From contig NZ_JAHWFK010000030.1 in NCBI RefSeq assembly GCF_019710575.1, positions 160,847 to 224,846 on the forward strand: DNA of 64,000 nt, given 5' to 3'. Positions 1 through 8,355 of the stretch are shown one piece after another. The first letter of the stretch is position 1; each line of letters opens with the position of its first letter. The position numbers were made by a program, and so were the translations under genes. The notes beneath the pieces are model-generated. The model saw nothing but the letters and a program-made list of their open reading frames with translations. It had not been told where the DNA came from and ran no database searches. The stretch is from Paractinoplanes polyasparticus (GTDB lineage Bacteria > Actinomycetota > Actinomycetes > Mycobacteriales > Micromonosporaceae).

Positions 1-585
1 CCACACCGGAGCCCCGTGCCACTCGGGCGCGGCCAGCGCTTTCTCCCACGCGGCCTCGACAGCCGGCCGGTCGAGTCCGTCCTCTTCGGACAGCAGGGTC
101 ATCCCCCGCCGCACGCTCGCGTCGATGTCGCGCAGCGGAGCCCCACGCCCCCCGGCCTTGGCAACCGGCCCACCGACCGGATCCACGGCGTGCAGGGCGT
201 GGACGAAACTCGCGAGGTCGCGCGCAAGCACGGCGTCGTCGCTACCCAGCCGCGGCGGCGTGTTCCCCGGCAGCCAGGGCACGACGCTCCAACGCCACGG
301 ATAGCCATCGCCGGGCTCACCGACAAAAACCGGAACGGGTATCCGTACCGGAAGAAGTGGCGCAAGCAGAGGCAGCCACCGCGCGTCCGACTCGGCCTGG
401 CCCACCGCCCACCCGATCTTCGGCATCCGCGCGACCAGCTCGTCACCCAGGCGGAACAGCACGTGATCGGTGCCCTCGACCTCACCCGGCAGCTCGGTGA
501 CGGGCAGGCCGGCCCACTGCGGGCATTGGGCCGCCACCAGCCGCCGCACCAGCTCACCGGTAGCCCGAACCTCATCCGCATGCAT
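1..585 (-). CDS. APH-family phosphotransferase, 3' end off the window
   Basis: Partial gene of 195 codons reading off the left edge. The N-terminal lobe reads like an aminoglycoside phosphotransferase/choline kinase-like kinase: a strand-rich first 60 residues with VLFRLGDELVARMPK, then the hinge WSVVPWLPG, and the helix LARDLASFVHALHAVD that these proteins carry before the catalytic loop. The catalytic HGD loop would lie just beyond position 1. ATG at 585 is preferred; GTG at 591 is two codons upstream and an in-frame TAG lies just before it. Substrate cannot be told; most genomic members are not resistance enzymes. Confidence 0.75.
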   Translation of the reverse strand, partial: MHADEVRATGELVRRLVAAQCPQWAGLPVTELPGEVEGTDHVLFRLGDELVARMPKIGWAVGQAESDARWLPLLAPLLPVRIPVPVFVGEPGDGYPWRWSVVPWLPGNTPPRLGSDDAVLARDLASFVHALHAVDPVGGPVAKAGGRGAPLRDIDASVRRGMTLLSEEDGLDRPAVEAAWEKALAAPEWHGAPVW

Positions 586-696
586 CGCCACGGCGGCACG
601 CTAACCCGCCCCAGCCGAGCCGCACCAACGGTTTAGCAGCGACGCCGTCGCCTACTTCGCCGAAGCGCTGACTGCGGCAGATGCGATGCCCCTTCG

Positions 697-1308
697 TCAG
701 GCTGGATCACTGTCGGCGGTGTAAGCGCCCGCCTTGGCGGCTGCCACTGCCGCCTCGGCGGCGCGGTCCGCCGCGTCCGTATCGACGGAGTCCCCGCTGA
801 TCAGCAGCCGATAGTAGAGCGGTGCTGATACTGCACGGATGACTTCCTCGGCGTCGATGCCCACGGGCAGCTCGGCCCGTTGTACGGCCTGCTCCACGCA
901 TGGGGCCCACTCGGCGATGCGGACGGCGTAGAAGCGATGCAGCGCTTCAGCGGCTCGGGGGTCGCAGGTCGCCGCGACGATGACCGCCCGGAACAACGGC
1001 CCTTGACGCGGGTCGGCCAAGGTGCGCTGCACGAGTCGGGCGTTGGCGCGCAGATCCTCGAGCAGTGAGCCGGTTTCGACGCGCGGCGACGATTGCTCGG
1101 CCATGTCCGTGAGTAGATCGGCGACGAGGCCGGCGGCTGTTCCCCATCGACGGTAGACCGTGGTTCTGCCAACCTCGGCGCGGCTTGCCACATCGGCAAG
1201 GTCGAGGTGGGCGAAGCCATGCTCGACCAGCGCGTCAGCGGCAGCGCCCAGCACGGCGGCGCGCACTCGGGCGGTCCGTCCGCCGGGCCGGATTGTGCCG
1301 ACGGTCAT
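697..1308 (-). CDS. TetR family transcriptional regulator
   Basis: A 203-aa one-domain repressor. The N-terminal helix-turn-helix is clear at about residues 33-56 (LDLADVASRAEVGRTTVYRR), followed by an all-helical ligand domain with a typical TetR_C run. It is divergent from the aldo-keto reductase at 1402, sharing a 93-bp promoter region with imperfect inverted repeats, so it most likely controls itself and the reductase. Ligand unknown. ATG start 1308; no better upstream start. Confidence 0.88.
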   Translation of the reverse strand: MTVGTIRPGGRTARVRAAVLGAAADALVEHGFAHLDLADVASRAEVGRTTVYRRWGTAAGLVADLLTDMAEQSSPRVETGSLLEDLRANARLVQRTLADPRQGPLFRAVIVAATCDPRAAEALHRFYAVRIAEWAPCVEQAVQRAELPVGIDAEEVIRAVSAPLYYRLLISGDSVDTDAADRAAEAAVAAAKAGAYTADSDPA

Positions 1309-1401
1309 AACGGTTCTCCAGTTCCATTAAGCAGTCCAGGCTGCTAGCTTAAGCCACACCTTAATGGGAACCGTGTACCGTTAGCATGAGGAGATGCCGC
1401 C
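1309..1401. promoter_or_regulatory. divergent promoter/operator region, TetR-reductase
   Basis: The 93-bp gap between two divergent starts contains an inverted pair GTTCCATTAA (1321-1330) and TTAATGGGAAC (1361-1371), a smaller AGCAG-N6-CTGCT palindrome (1330-1345) and GCTTAAGC (1347-1354). These are seen directly; their use by the adjacent TetR protein is inference. The reductase has a good ribosome site, TGAGGAG, at about 1386-1392. Confidence 0.5.
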
Positions 1402-2460
1402 ATGGAATACCGACGACTCGGAACCTCCGGACTCACTGTGCCCGCTCTGAGCTTCGGAGCCGGCACCTTCGGCGGCTCGGGGCCTCTCTTCAGCGCCTGG
1501 GGCACCACCGACGCACAAGAGGCGCGACGGCTTGTGGACATCTGCCTCGACGCCGGGATCACCATGTTCGATACCGCCGACGTCTACTCCGACGGCGCAT
1601 CCGAACAGGTGCTGGGCCAGGCGATCAGAGGCCGGCGCGACACCGTGCTGTTGTCGACCAAGAGCGGCCTGCCGACCGGAGACGGACCCGCCGACCTGGG
1701 AACGTCGCGCGCCCGGCTCATCCGGTCGGTCGAGGCCGCGCTACGGCGCCTCGGCACCGACTACATCGACCTGTTTCAACTGCACGCCTTCGACGCAGGA
1801 ACGCCCATCGAGGAAGTCGTATCGGCCCTGGACGACCTGGTACGCCAGGGCAAGATCCGCTACGTCGGCGCCTCGAACTTCGCAGGCTGGCAGCTCATGA
1901 AATCCCTCGCCATCGCCGACCGCGACCACCGCACCCGATATGTGGCCCACCAGATCTACTACTCCCTGATCGGCCGGGACTACGAATGGGAGCTGATGCC
2001 ACTCAGCCTCGACCAGGGCGTCGGAGCCGTCGTGTGGAGTCCGCTGGGCTGGGGCCGGCTCACCGGCAAGATCCGCCGCGACACGCCGCTGCCGCCCGCG
2101 AGCCGCCTGCACGCCACCGCCGACTACGGCCCTCCGGTCGACGACGAACACCTGTTTCGCGTCGTGGACGTTCTCGACGAACTGTCCCGCGAAACCGGCC
2201 GAGCGGTACCCCAGATCGCCGTGAACTGGCTGCTGCAACGACCCACCGTGGCCACCGTCATCATCGGCGCCCGCAACGAGGAGCAACTGCGGCAGAACAT
2301 CGGCGCGGTTGGTTGGTCCCTCACCCCCGACCAGGTTGCACGACTCGACGCCGCAAGCTCCCGCACCGCGCCGTACCCGTACTTCCCTTACCAACGACAG
2401 GAGGCCTTCACCAGACTCAACCCTTCCCCTGTCGTCCCGGTCCAGAGCAGCGCCAGCTGA
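1402..2460 (+). CDS. aldo/keto reductase (KvbB/YhdN-like)
   Basis: A 352-aa NADPH-dependent oxidoreductase of the aldo-keto reductase superfamily, subgroup related to potassium-channel beta subunits. The catalytic tetrad is visible: Asp57 and Tyr62 (FDTADVYSDG), Lys87 (STKSG) and His128 (LFQLHAF). The C-terminal cofactor site VIIGARNEEQL is present. Length matches the family. Start ATG follows a strong Shine-Dalgarno. The divergent TetR gene suggests induction by a carbonyl or electrophile substrate (inference). Confidence 0.92.
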   Translation: MEYRRLGTSGLTVPALSFGAGTFGGSGPLFSAWGTTDAQEARRLVDICLDAGITMFDTADVYSDGASEQVLGQAIRGRRDTVLLSTKSGLPTGDGPADLGTSRARLIRSVEAALRRLGTDYIDLFQLHAFDAGTPIEEVVSALDDLVRQGKIRYVGASNFAGWQLMKSLAIADRDHRTRYVAHQIYYSLIGRDYEWELMPLSLDQGVGAVVWSPLGWGRLTGKIRRDTPLPPASRLHATADYGPPVDDEHLFRVVDVLDELSRETGRAVPQIAVNWLLQRPTVATVIIGARNEEQLRQNIGAVGWSLTPDQVARLDAASSRTAPYPYFPYQRQEAFTRLNPSPVVPVQSSAS

Positions 2461-2609
2461 CGGCGCTACCTCACCAGTGGGCACACGGCGTCGAGCCGGG
2501 CCGGCGCGCCTTGCAGCAACAGTGCGCCGTGGCTGTCGGTCCTGCGTCCGGATCAAGCAAGGACAGTTTCAGACAGGCATCGGCTGGGTCGCGCTCGCCA
2601 GCTGGACAG

Positions 2610-3824
2610 CTAGCCCGCCGGGCGGTAGGCGACCTCCGGGTCGAGCAGGCGGACCCAGGCCGGGCGCCACTGGGGGGACCGGCCTGCCATCTCTTCGTGC
2701 AGGTTGGTGCGCCACGGACCCGAGACGCCGTCGTCGGCCCACCACTTGGGCCACGAGTCGTAGCGGCGCTCGACCAGGATCGCGGTCGGGGTGGTCTGCA
2801 CGCGCAGGAACAGCCACCGCCCGTACCGGGGGTCGGACTCGGCCCGGCGCAGATTGCGTACCAGCGCGCTGATCTGCTGGAAGGTGCCGAAGCGGGGCCC
2901 GTCGGGGGATTCGGCGGGCGGGTGCTTGCCGCCCTGCACGCTCAGGCTGGTCGCGTCGGCGTAGGCGAGCACCGTGCACCGGCCGTCCTGCTGGGGTGAG
3001 CGCTCGCGCATCCACGCGGCCAGCGCCTCGAGTTCGGCCGTGCCGGGCGGCTCGGGGCGGTTCAGCTCGGCCGCGTCCTGCATGGCCGCCCAGACCAGGC
3101 GGTCGTGCTCGCCCTGGCTGAGCCGCCGCACCCGGCGCATCGGCGGGCGCTCACCCGGCGCGATGCGCGGCGGCCGGGTGCCGGCCGTGAGGCCGCCCCG
3201 GCCGGCGGCGAACAGCGCCGCCCGCAGGTCGAGCGCGGGCTCGGTGAGCCGGCCGAGCAGCCGCTCGAACGACGACCCGGTGATCTCGCCGCGCACCGCG
3301 GCGGTCAGTAGGTCCTCGCCGGCGCTGCGTACCTCGTCGCGGGCGGCCGGGGTGCGCAGCTCGTGCCGGCCCCACTCGTGGACGACCTCGGCCAGCTCCT
3401 GCAGGGTGGCCTCGGTGCTGAGCACCGGCGCCACGGTGTGGGTCAGCCCGTCGCTCAAACCGTCGCGGTAGCGGGTGCGTGACCAGCGGCCCTCGGCGTG
3501 CCACACGACGAAGCCGAGGCGGTCGGCCTCGGCCAGCGCGGTCAGGTCGTCCCAGGGCAGCCACTCGGGCGCGCCGGTGAGCACGTCGATCGGCGGGTCG
3601 GCGTCGACCGTGGCGCTGTGGTCGCGGTCGTAGCCGAACAGCACCGCCCGCGCGCCGTCGACCAGCGCCAGCCGGGCCCAGCTGCCGCCGTGGTCGTCGT
3701 GGTGCGCGCCGCGCTCGTCGACGAACCACACGTCGGCGTAGCCGATGCCGGTCAGCGCCGCGGAGAGCGTCGCCCAGCGCGTCCAGAGCAGTCCGGGCGC
3801 CGGCAGATCAACGTCGGTGAGCAT
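2610..3824 (-). CDS. hypothetical protein, YezG-like C-terminus possible
   Basis: A 404-aa soluble protein I do not recognise as a whole. Codon bias supports the frame. The first ~110 residues form a module with VWFVDERGAHHDDHGGSW and an LFGYDRDHSAT segment; the middle is helical and Arg/Glu rich; the last ~80 residues (RYGRWLFLRVQ, LVERRYDSWPKWW) resemble YezG/DUF600-type immunity proteins of polymorphic toxin systems. No toxin gene adjoins it. Flanked by the reductase (same-end convergent) and the PQ-loop transporter (divergent). Function left open. Confidence 0.7.
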   Translation of the reverse strand: MLTDVDLPAPGLLWTRWATLSAALTGIGYADVWFVDERGAHHDDHGGSWARLALVDGARAVLFGYDRDHSATVDADPPIDVLTGAPEWLPWDDLTALAEADRLGFVVWHAEGRWSRTRYRDGLSDGLTHTVAPVLSTEATLQELAEVVHEWGRHELRTPAARDEVRSAGEDLLTAAVRGEITGSSFERLLGRLTEPALDLRAALFAAGRGGLTAGTRPPRIAPGERPPMRRVRRLSQGEHDRLVWAAMQDAAELNRPEPPGTAELEALAAWMRERSPQQDGRCTVLAYADATSLSVQGGKHPPAESPDGPRFGTFQQISALVRNLRRAESDPRYGRWLFLRVQTTPTAILVERRYDSWPKWWADDGVSGPWRTNLHEEMAGRSPQWRPAWVRLLDPEVAYRPAG

Positions 3825-4018
3825 CCGTCCACTGTGCCAAACGGCCGCCGCCGGATGTCACCCCCTGGCGGCTTTGCGCCTTACCTCGGCGAAAACTCCC
3901 GGACCGGGCGGTTGCCGTCGGGGAGCACCTGGTTGCGGGCCGGTGGCAGCCGGTCAGGAGCTCCGGTTTCCCGGCGAAGGGACACCTGTTGCCCTGCTCC
4001 CGACCCGAGAAATGGATC

Positions 4019-4726
4019 ATGCTTACCTACGCCCTCGGCCTCGTCGCCGCCGTGCTGTCCGTGTCACTCTCCTGGCCCCAGGTCTACAAGTCGTGCGTTC
4101 AGCGGCGCACGAGCGGCCTGTCCGCCACGGCCTGCGCGCTCGGGGTGGCGATGCCGATCGGGTGGATCAGCTACGGCCTGCTGGCCGGTCAGTGGCTCCA
4201 GGTGATGACGAACGCGGCGACCGGCCTGACCGGGCTGGCGATCATGGCCGCGCTGCTGATCACCCAGCCCCGGCTGCGTTCCCGGGCAGCGCTGCGGGTC
4301 GCCGCCACCAGCGCCGGCGCAGTCGTGGCGGCCGCGCTGATCAGCCTCGGTGCGGCCGCTCTGCCCGGCGTGAGCGGCCACGCGGCGGCCTCCGTGCTGG
4401 GCACGCTGCTGGCCGGTATCTCATTCGTCTCAGCGATTCCGCAGCCGCTCGCCCTGCTGCGCGACCGCCACCTCGATCTGTCGGGCCTCTCGCCGCTGCG
4501 CTGGCGGATGGCGGCCGGGGCGTGCGCGTCCTGGATGACGTACGGGATCGTGACCGGCCAGCCGGCGCTCTTCGCCTCGTCGGGCGTGGGCCTGATCAGC
4601 GCCGCCATCGTCTGCACCGTGCTGCACCGGCGCCGTGAGCGTGCGGTCGTGCCGGTCACGCGGATCATCCGCCCGGTCTGGCGCGACTCCGTCACCACTC
4701 GCACCCCGGCGATGGCCGGCGTCTGA
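4019..4726 (+). CDS. tandem PQ-loop (SWEET-like) membrane transporter
   Basis: A 235-aa membrane protein with about seven hydrophobic segments arranged as two three-helix PQ-loop units. Each unit has its proline-glutamine motif: SWPQVYKS near residue 20 and AIPQPLALL near residue 139. Bacterial SemiSWEETs have one unit; this is a fused tandem, as in eukaryotic SWEET and cystinosin-type carriers. Substrate (sugar, amino acid) cannot be read from sequence. The ATG at 4019 is chosen over upstream starts because it directly begins the first helix. A strong hairpin terminator follows. Confidence 0.8.
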   Translation: MLTYALGLVAAVLSVSLSWPQVYKSCVQRRTSGLSATACALGVAMPIGWISYGLLAGQWLQVMTNAATGLTGLAIMAALLITQPRLRSRAALRVAATSAGAVVAAALISLGAAALPGVSGHAAASVLGTLLAGISFVSAIPQPLALLRDRHLDLSGLSPLRWRMAAGACASWMTYGIVTGQPALFASSGVGLISAAIVCTVLHRRRERAVVPVTRIIRPVWRDSVTTRTPAMAGV

Positions 4727-4768
4727 CCGGCCTTCCTCGGCGCCCGGTCTCGATTCTGGGCTGAGCGG

Positions 4769-4803
4769 AAGTGGGGGCGGCCGCCGGGCCGCCCCCACTT
4801 TTC
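4769..4803. terminator. bidirectional intrinsic terminator
   Basis: Perfect 14-bp stem (4769-4782 with 4787-4800), 4-nt loop GCCG, followed by TTTT on the plus strand and preceded by AA. It ends the PQ-loop gene and touches the last codon of the small convergent gene at 4802-4924. Confidence 0.85.
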
Positions 4804-4924
4804 AGGGGTGTCGGAAGCCGCCGTCCGAAGGCTTCCAGTCGGCGCTGTCGCGTGAGTCCACAGTGCGGCCGGCGACGGCGAAGGCGAGGATGACCAGGAA
4901 GAAGATTGCGATTGCGATAGCCAT
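4802..4924 (-). CDS. small single-pass membrane protein, 40 aa
   Basis: A 40-residue frame: a hydrophobic N-terminal helix (MAIAIAIFFLVILAFAVAG) then a polar tail containing TVDSRDSADWKPS. Small actinobacterial membrane proteins with the same layout, one helix followed by a DSRD-rich tail, are commonly annotated as hypothetical. It is divergent from the GlxA-type regulator and its stop overlaps the terminator stem. Ribosome site is weak. The function is unknown. Confidence 0.55.
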   Translation of the reverse strand: MAIAIAIFFLVILAFAVAGRTVDSRDSADWKPSDGGFRHP

Positions 4925-4961
4925 GACATAGAGCTTCGTCGTGGCCGTGGATGCTCGACAG

Positions 4962-4975
4962 TGGCAGAGATGCCA
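4962..4975. promoter_or_regulatory. TGGCA-N4-TGCCA palindrome
   Basis: Perfect 5-bp arms with a 4-bp spacer, in the 93-bp gap between the small membrane gene and the GlxA-type regulator. Placement suggests an operator for that AraC-family protein (inference). Confidence 0.35.
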
Positions 4976-5017
4976 TACACCTTCAAAATCCTGCCAACCC
5001 GCCGTATGCTCCGTCAC

Positions 5018-5977
5018 ATGCTCCGTAACGTGGCTGTGATCGCCCTGCCCGAGGTGGCTGTCTTCGAGCTCGGCGTGCTCTGCGAGCTGTTCGGCTACGA
5101 CCGCACGGCCGACGGGCTCCCGGCCTACGACTTCGCCGTGTGCTCCCTCGACGGCGGGCCGGTGCCCAGCCGGGCCGGGTTCGACATCGCCGTACGCCAC
5201 GACCTGAGCCGGGCTGAGGACGCCGACCTGGTCGTGATCGCCCCCTTCGACAACCCGGCCTTCGAGCCGCCCGCGCCCGTCCTCGAGGCCCTGCGCCGGG
5301 CCCACGAGCGCGGCGCCTGGGTGATGAGCGTGTGCACGGGCGCGTTCGCTCTGGGCGCGGCCGGCCTGCTCGACGGCCGCCGCTGCACCACGCACTGGCT
5401 GCACACGGCCCGCCTGGCCCGCCTCTACCCGGCCGCCATCGTCGACCCCGACGTGCTCTACGTGCAGGACGGGCGCATCCTGACGAGCGCCGGCACCGCC
5501 GCCAGCATCGACGCCGGGCTGCACCTGATCCGCCAGGAACACAGCACCGAGGTGGCCCGGATGCTGGCCCGGCGCATGGTCGTGCCGCCCCACCGCGAGG
5601 GCGGCCAGGCGCAGTACATCGAGACGCCGCTCAAGTCCGTGCAGTGCGAGACGCTCCAGCCCGTGCTGACGGCCGTGCTGGCCACCCTCGACCAGGCGCA
5701 CACCGTCGACACCATGGCCGAACTGGCTCACATGGCGCCGCGCACCTTCGCCCGCAAGTTCCGCGACGAAACGGGCGCCACCCCGCACGACTGGCTCATC
5801 AGCCAGCGCATGCTGCTCGCCCGCAACCTGCTGGAGGAGACCGGCCTCGGCGTCGACGCGATCGCCGACCGTACGGGCTTCGGCAGCGCCGCCACGCTGC
5901 GGCACCACTTCGCCCAGCGGCTGTCGACGACGCCCCAGGCCTACCGCGGGACGTTCCGGTCGTCACAGCCGGTGTGA
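5018..5977 (+). CDS. GlxA/AraC-family regulator with DJ-1-like domain
   Basis: About 319 aa. The N-terminal half is a DJ-1/PfpI amidotransferase-like fold (VIALPEVAVFELGVLCELFG, then the nucleophile-elbow-like VMSVCTGAFALGAAGLL with Cys). The C-terminal ~100 residues hold two AraC helix-turn-helix motifs (MAELAHMAPRTFARKF and VDAIADRTGFGSAATLRHHF). Such proteins bind DNA through the C-terminus and sense an unknown ligand through the N-terminus. Starts at 5006 or 5018 are both possible; neither has a strong ribosome site. The glucose-6-phosphate dehydrogenase gene begins 29 bp downstream. Confidence 0.9.
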   Translation: MLRNVAVIALPEVAVFELGVLCELFGYDRTADGLPAYDFAVCSLDGGPVPSRAGFDIAVRHDLSRAEDADLVVIAPFDNPAFEPPAPVLEALRRAHERGAWVMSVCTGAFALGAAGLLDGRRCTTHWLHTARLARLYPAAIVDPDVLYVQDGRILTSAGTAASIDAGLHLIRQEHSTEVARMLARRMVVPPHREGGQAQYIETPLKSVQCETLQPVLTAVLATLDQAHTVDTMAELAHMAPRTFARKFRDETGATPHDWLISQRMLLARNLLEETGLGVDAIADRTGFGSAATLRHHFAQRLSTTPQAYRGTFRSSQPV

Positions 5978-6006
5978 GCCCCCGATCGGCCGGGCAAAGG
6001 CTGGTC

Positions 6007-7407
6007 ATGGCGAAGACTCCCGGCCCCACGGTGTTCGTGCTGTTCGGCGCGACCGGCGACCTGGCCCGGCGGATGGTGCTGCCGGCCTTCTACACGCTCG
6101 CGATCGAGGGCCTGCTGCCCGACCAGTGGCTCCTGGTCGGCAACGGCCGCGGCGACGTCTCGCACGAGGATTTTCGGGACCACGTGCGTAAGGCGCTCGA
6201 GGAGTTCGGCCCGGCCCCCGGCGACGGGCCGTGGAAGACGTTCGCCGACCGGCTGCGCTTCGCCGGCGGCGGGTTCCGCTCCGACGATCCCGGCAGCCTG
6301 CTCGACGTGATCGCTTCGGCCCGGGCCGAACTGGGCGGCTCGCCGCAACTCGTGCACTACCTGGCCATCCCGCCGGTCGCCTTCGAGGAGACGACGAAGG
6401 CGCTCGGCCAGCACGGCCTGGCCGAGGGCGCGCGGGCTGTCTACGAGAAGCCGTTCGGCACGTCGCCGTCGTCGTTCCGCTCGCTGAACCGGCTCGTGCA
6501 CCGGGTCTTCGGCGAGGATCAGGTCTATCGGATCGACCACTTCCTGGGCAAGGAGGCGACGCAGAACCTGCACGTGACCCGGTTCGCCAACGAGGCGTTC
6601 GCCGCCCTGTGGACCCGTGAGCACCTCGAGAGCGTGCAGATCGACGTGCCCGAGACGCTCGGGGTCGATGATCGGGCCGGGTTCTACGACGCCACCGGCG
6701 CGGTGCTCGACATGCTCGTCACGCACCTGTTCCAGGTGGCCGCCGAGGTCGCCATGGAGCCGCCGGCCAGCCTCGGGGCGGCCGACCTGCAGTCCGCCCG
6801 GGAGCGGGTGATCCGCTCGTTCCGCCCGCTCGACCCGGCCGAGGTGGTGCTGGGGCAGTACACGGGCTACAAATCGATCAAGGGCATCAAGCGGGGATCC
6901 ACGACCGACACGTACGTCGCCGCGAAGCTCTGGATCGACAACGCGCGCTGGCGGGGTGTGCCCTTCCTGCTGCGTACGGGAAAAAGAATGGCCGCCGGCA
7001 GGCAGGTCGTCAGCCTCGTGCTCAAGACGCCGCCGAAGCCCCTGCCGGACCTGCCCCCGCAGGGCAACGTCCTGTCGTTCGACCTCGCCGGCAACGGCAA
7101 GATCGACCTGTCGCTGCTGGTGAAGCGGCCCGGGGTAGCCCTCGACGTCGAGGGCGGCTCGGTGCGGCTGCCGCTCGAGGAGGTGCCGGACGCCGAGCCG
7201 CTACCGCCGTACTCGCGCCTGATCCACGACGTGCTGCTGGGGGACCGGTCGCTCTTCACCCGCCCGGACGGCCTCAGCGCGACCTGGAAGGCGGTCGGGC
7301 CGCTGCTCGACAACCGGCCGAAGCCCGTGCCGTACGCGCAGGGTTCGTGGGGGCCGACCGCCGCCCGCAAGCTCGCCGCCCCGCATCGCTGGCTGCTCGG
7401 CCAGTAA
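6007..7407 (+). CDS. zwf: glucose-6-phosphate 1-dehydrogenase
   Basis: A 466-aa enzyme oxidising glucose 6-phosphate to 6-phosphogluconolactone, first step of the oxidative pentose phosphate route. The coenzyme fingerprint GATGDLA is at 14-20, the active-site signature RIDHFLGKEATQN at 175-187 with Asp177-His178, and the general base His240 (LVTHLFQ); these fall at the classical numbering. It is not next to opcA, tal or gnd as in the main actinomycete zwf locus, so it may be a second isozyme (inference). Ribosome site AAAGG precedes ATG 6007. Confidence 0.95.
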   Translation: MAKTPGPTVFVLFGATGDLARRMVLPAFYTLAIEGLLPDQWLLVGNGRGDVSHEDFRDHVRKALEEFGPAPGDGPWKTFADRLRFAGGGFRSDDPGSLLDVIASARAELGGSPQLVHYLAIPPVAFEETTKALGQHGLAEGARAVYEKPFGTSPSSFRSLNRLVHRVFGEDQVYRIDHFLGKEATQNLHVTRFANEAFAALWTREHLESVQIDVPETLGVDDRAGFYDATGAVLDMLVTHLFQVAAEVAMEPPASLGAADLQSARERVIRSFRPLDPAEVVLGQYTGYKSIKGIKRGSTTDTYVAAKLWIDNARWRGVPFLLRTGKRMAAGRQVVSLVLKTPPKPLPDLPPQGNVLSFDLAGNGKIDLSLLVKRPGVALDVEGGSVRLPLEEVPDAEPLPPYSRLIHDVLLGDRSLFTRPDGLSATWKAVGPLLDNRPKPVPYAQGSWGPTAARKLAAPHRWLLGQ

Positions 7408-7409
7408 CT

Positions 7410-8219
7410 TCATCTATCGTTCGGGCCGGCGCGGAACAGGCGGTGCACCTGCTCGACCGCCTCGGCGACAGATGCCACGGTGTGGGCCGTCGCCGCCGCG
7501 GGCGGCCGGTCCACCATGACCACCGGCAGACCGCGCTCCCGGGCGGCAACCAGCTTGGCGTCGGGGCCGCCGCTGTCCTTGCTGATCAGCACGTCGATGC
7601 GGTGCTCGTCGAGCAGCCGGCGCTCGCCCTCGAGCGTGAAGGGACCGCGGTCGAGCACCACCTCGAGCCGGTGCGGCATGGGCGGTTCCGGGGGTTCCAC
7701 CGAGCGCGCCAGGAACCAGGCGTCGACGTCGGCGAACGCGGCGATGCCCTGGCGTCCGGTCGTCAGGAATACCCGAGCCGTTGATCCCCGGCGGCCGTCG
7801 AGCAGGGCGGCTGCTTCTTCGAGGTCGCGTACGTGATGCCACGCGTCGCCCGGCTGCTCGACCCAGCCCGGGCGCCGGAGCACGACCAACGGCACCCCGG
7901 CCCGGCTCGCCGCCTGTGCCGCGTTGGCGCTGATCGTGGCCGCGAAGGGGTGGGTCGCGTCCACCAGCGCGTCGATTCGGTGTGCCCGCAGGTAGCCGGT
8001 CAGCCCTTCGACGCCACCGAACCCGCCGATTCGCACGTCCCCGGCGGGCAACAGCGGGGAGGAGGTCCGGCCGGCCAGCGACGTGATCACCGCGAATCCC
8101 GGCAGTGAGCCCGCCAGGGCCCGGGCCCCGCTCGTGCCGCCCAGGATCAGCACGCGCGGCCGCGAATCGCTCGGTATCGGCGACCAATCGGCCGCGAGCG
8201 CATTCAGACGGTCGATCAC
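7410..8219 (-). CDS. cobK: precorrin-6A reductase
   Basis: Reduces precorrin-6A with NADPH in aerobic cobalamin synthesis. Family marks are LILGGTSGARALA near the start, VDATHPFAATISANAAQA, and the C-terminal LISKDSGGPDAKLVAARE. I choose GTG 8219 (269 aa) because GGAAGG sits six bases upstream and the conserved fold begins directly after it. An ATG at 8363 would add 48 residues of low-complexity, internally repeated sequence and overlap cobM by 8 bp. Last gene of cobL-cobM-cobK; its end is 3 bp from zwf, converging. Confidence 0.9.
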   Translation of the reverse strand: MIDRLNALAADWSPIPSDSRPRVLILGGTSGARALAGSLPGFAVITSLAGRTSSPLLPAGDVRIGGFGGVEGLTGYLRAHRIDALVDATHPFAATISANAAQAASRAGVPLVVLRRPGWVEQPGDAWHHVRDLEEAAALLDGRRGSTARVFLTTGRQGIAAFADVDAWFLARSVEPPEPPMPHRLEVVLDRGPFTLEGERRLLDEHRIDVLISKDSGGPDAKLVAARERGLPVVMVDRPPAAATAHTVASVAEAVEQVHRLFRAGPNDR

Positions 8220-8232
8220 GGCAGACCTTCCC

Positions 8233-8316
8233 GCGTTGCCGCGTTCTGTGAGCGGGCGTTCAGCGGTTGCGTTGTCTGCGCTGCCGTGTTTTGTGAGCGC
8301 TTGTTCAGTGGCTGCG
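8233..8316. repeat. degenerate 45-bp tandem repeat between cobM and cobK
   Basis: Two 39-bp blocks (8233-8271 and 8278-8316) match at about 31 of 39 positions, spaced 45 bp apart, which keeps frame. Read on the minus strand this gives a repeated ALTKHGSADN / PLTERGNAG stretch, an N-terminal extension only if cobK starts at 8363. Confidence 0.6.
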
Positions 8317-8355
8317 TGCTCAGCGGCCTCGGCGTGCTGGTGGTTGGTGGCTGGG

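Noticed and set aside
16..636. Plus-strand frame at the left edge
   Set aside because: The minus-strand frame gives a continuous kinase-like protein; the plus frame gives no recognisable sequence.
3825..4018. Possible riboswitch ahead of the PQ-loop gene
   Set aside because: G/C-rich hairpins are present, but I could not match conserved cores of known actinobacterial riboswitches.
4962..4975. AdpA-type binding site
   Set aside because: TGGCAGAGAT does not fit the TGGCSNGWWY consensus at the fifth and seventh positions.
4961..5017. Longer N-terminus for the GlxA-type regulator from GTG 4961
   Set aside because: It would begin inside the TGGCA-N4-TGCCA dyad and adds residues not expected in the family.
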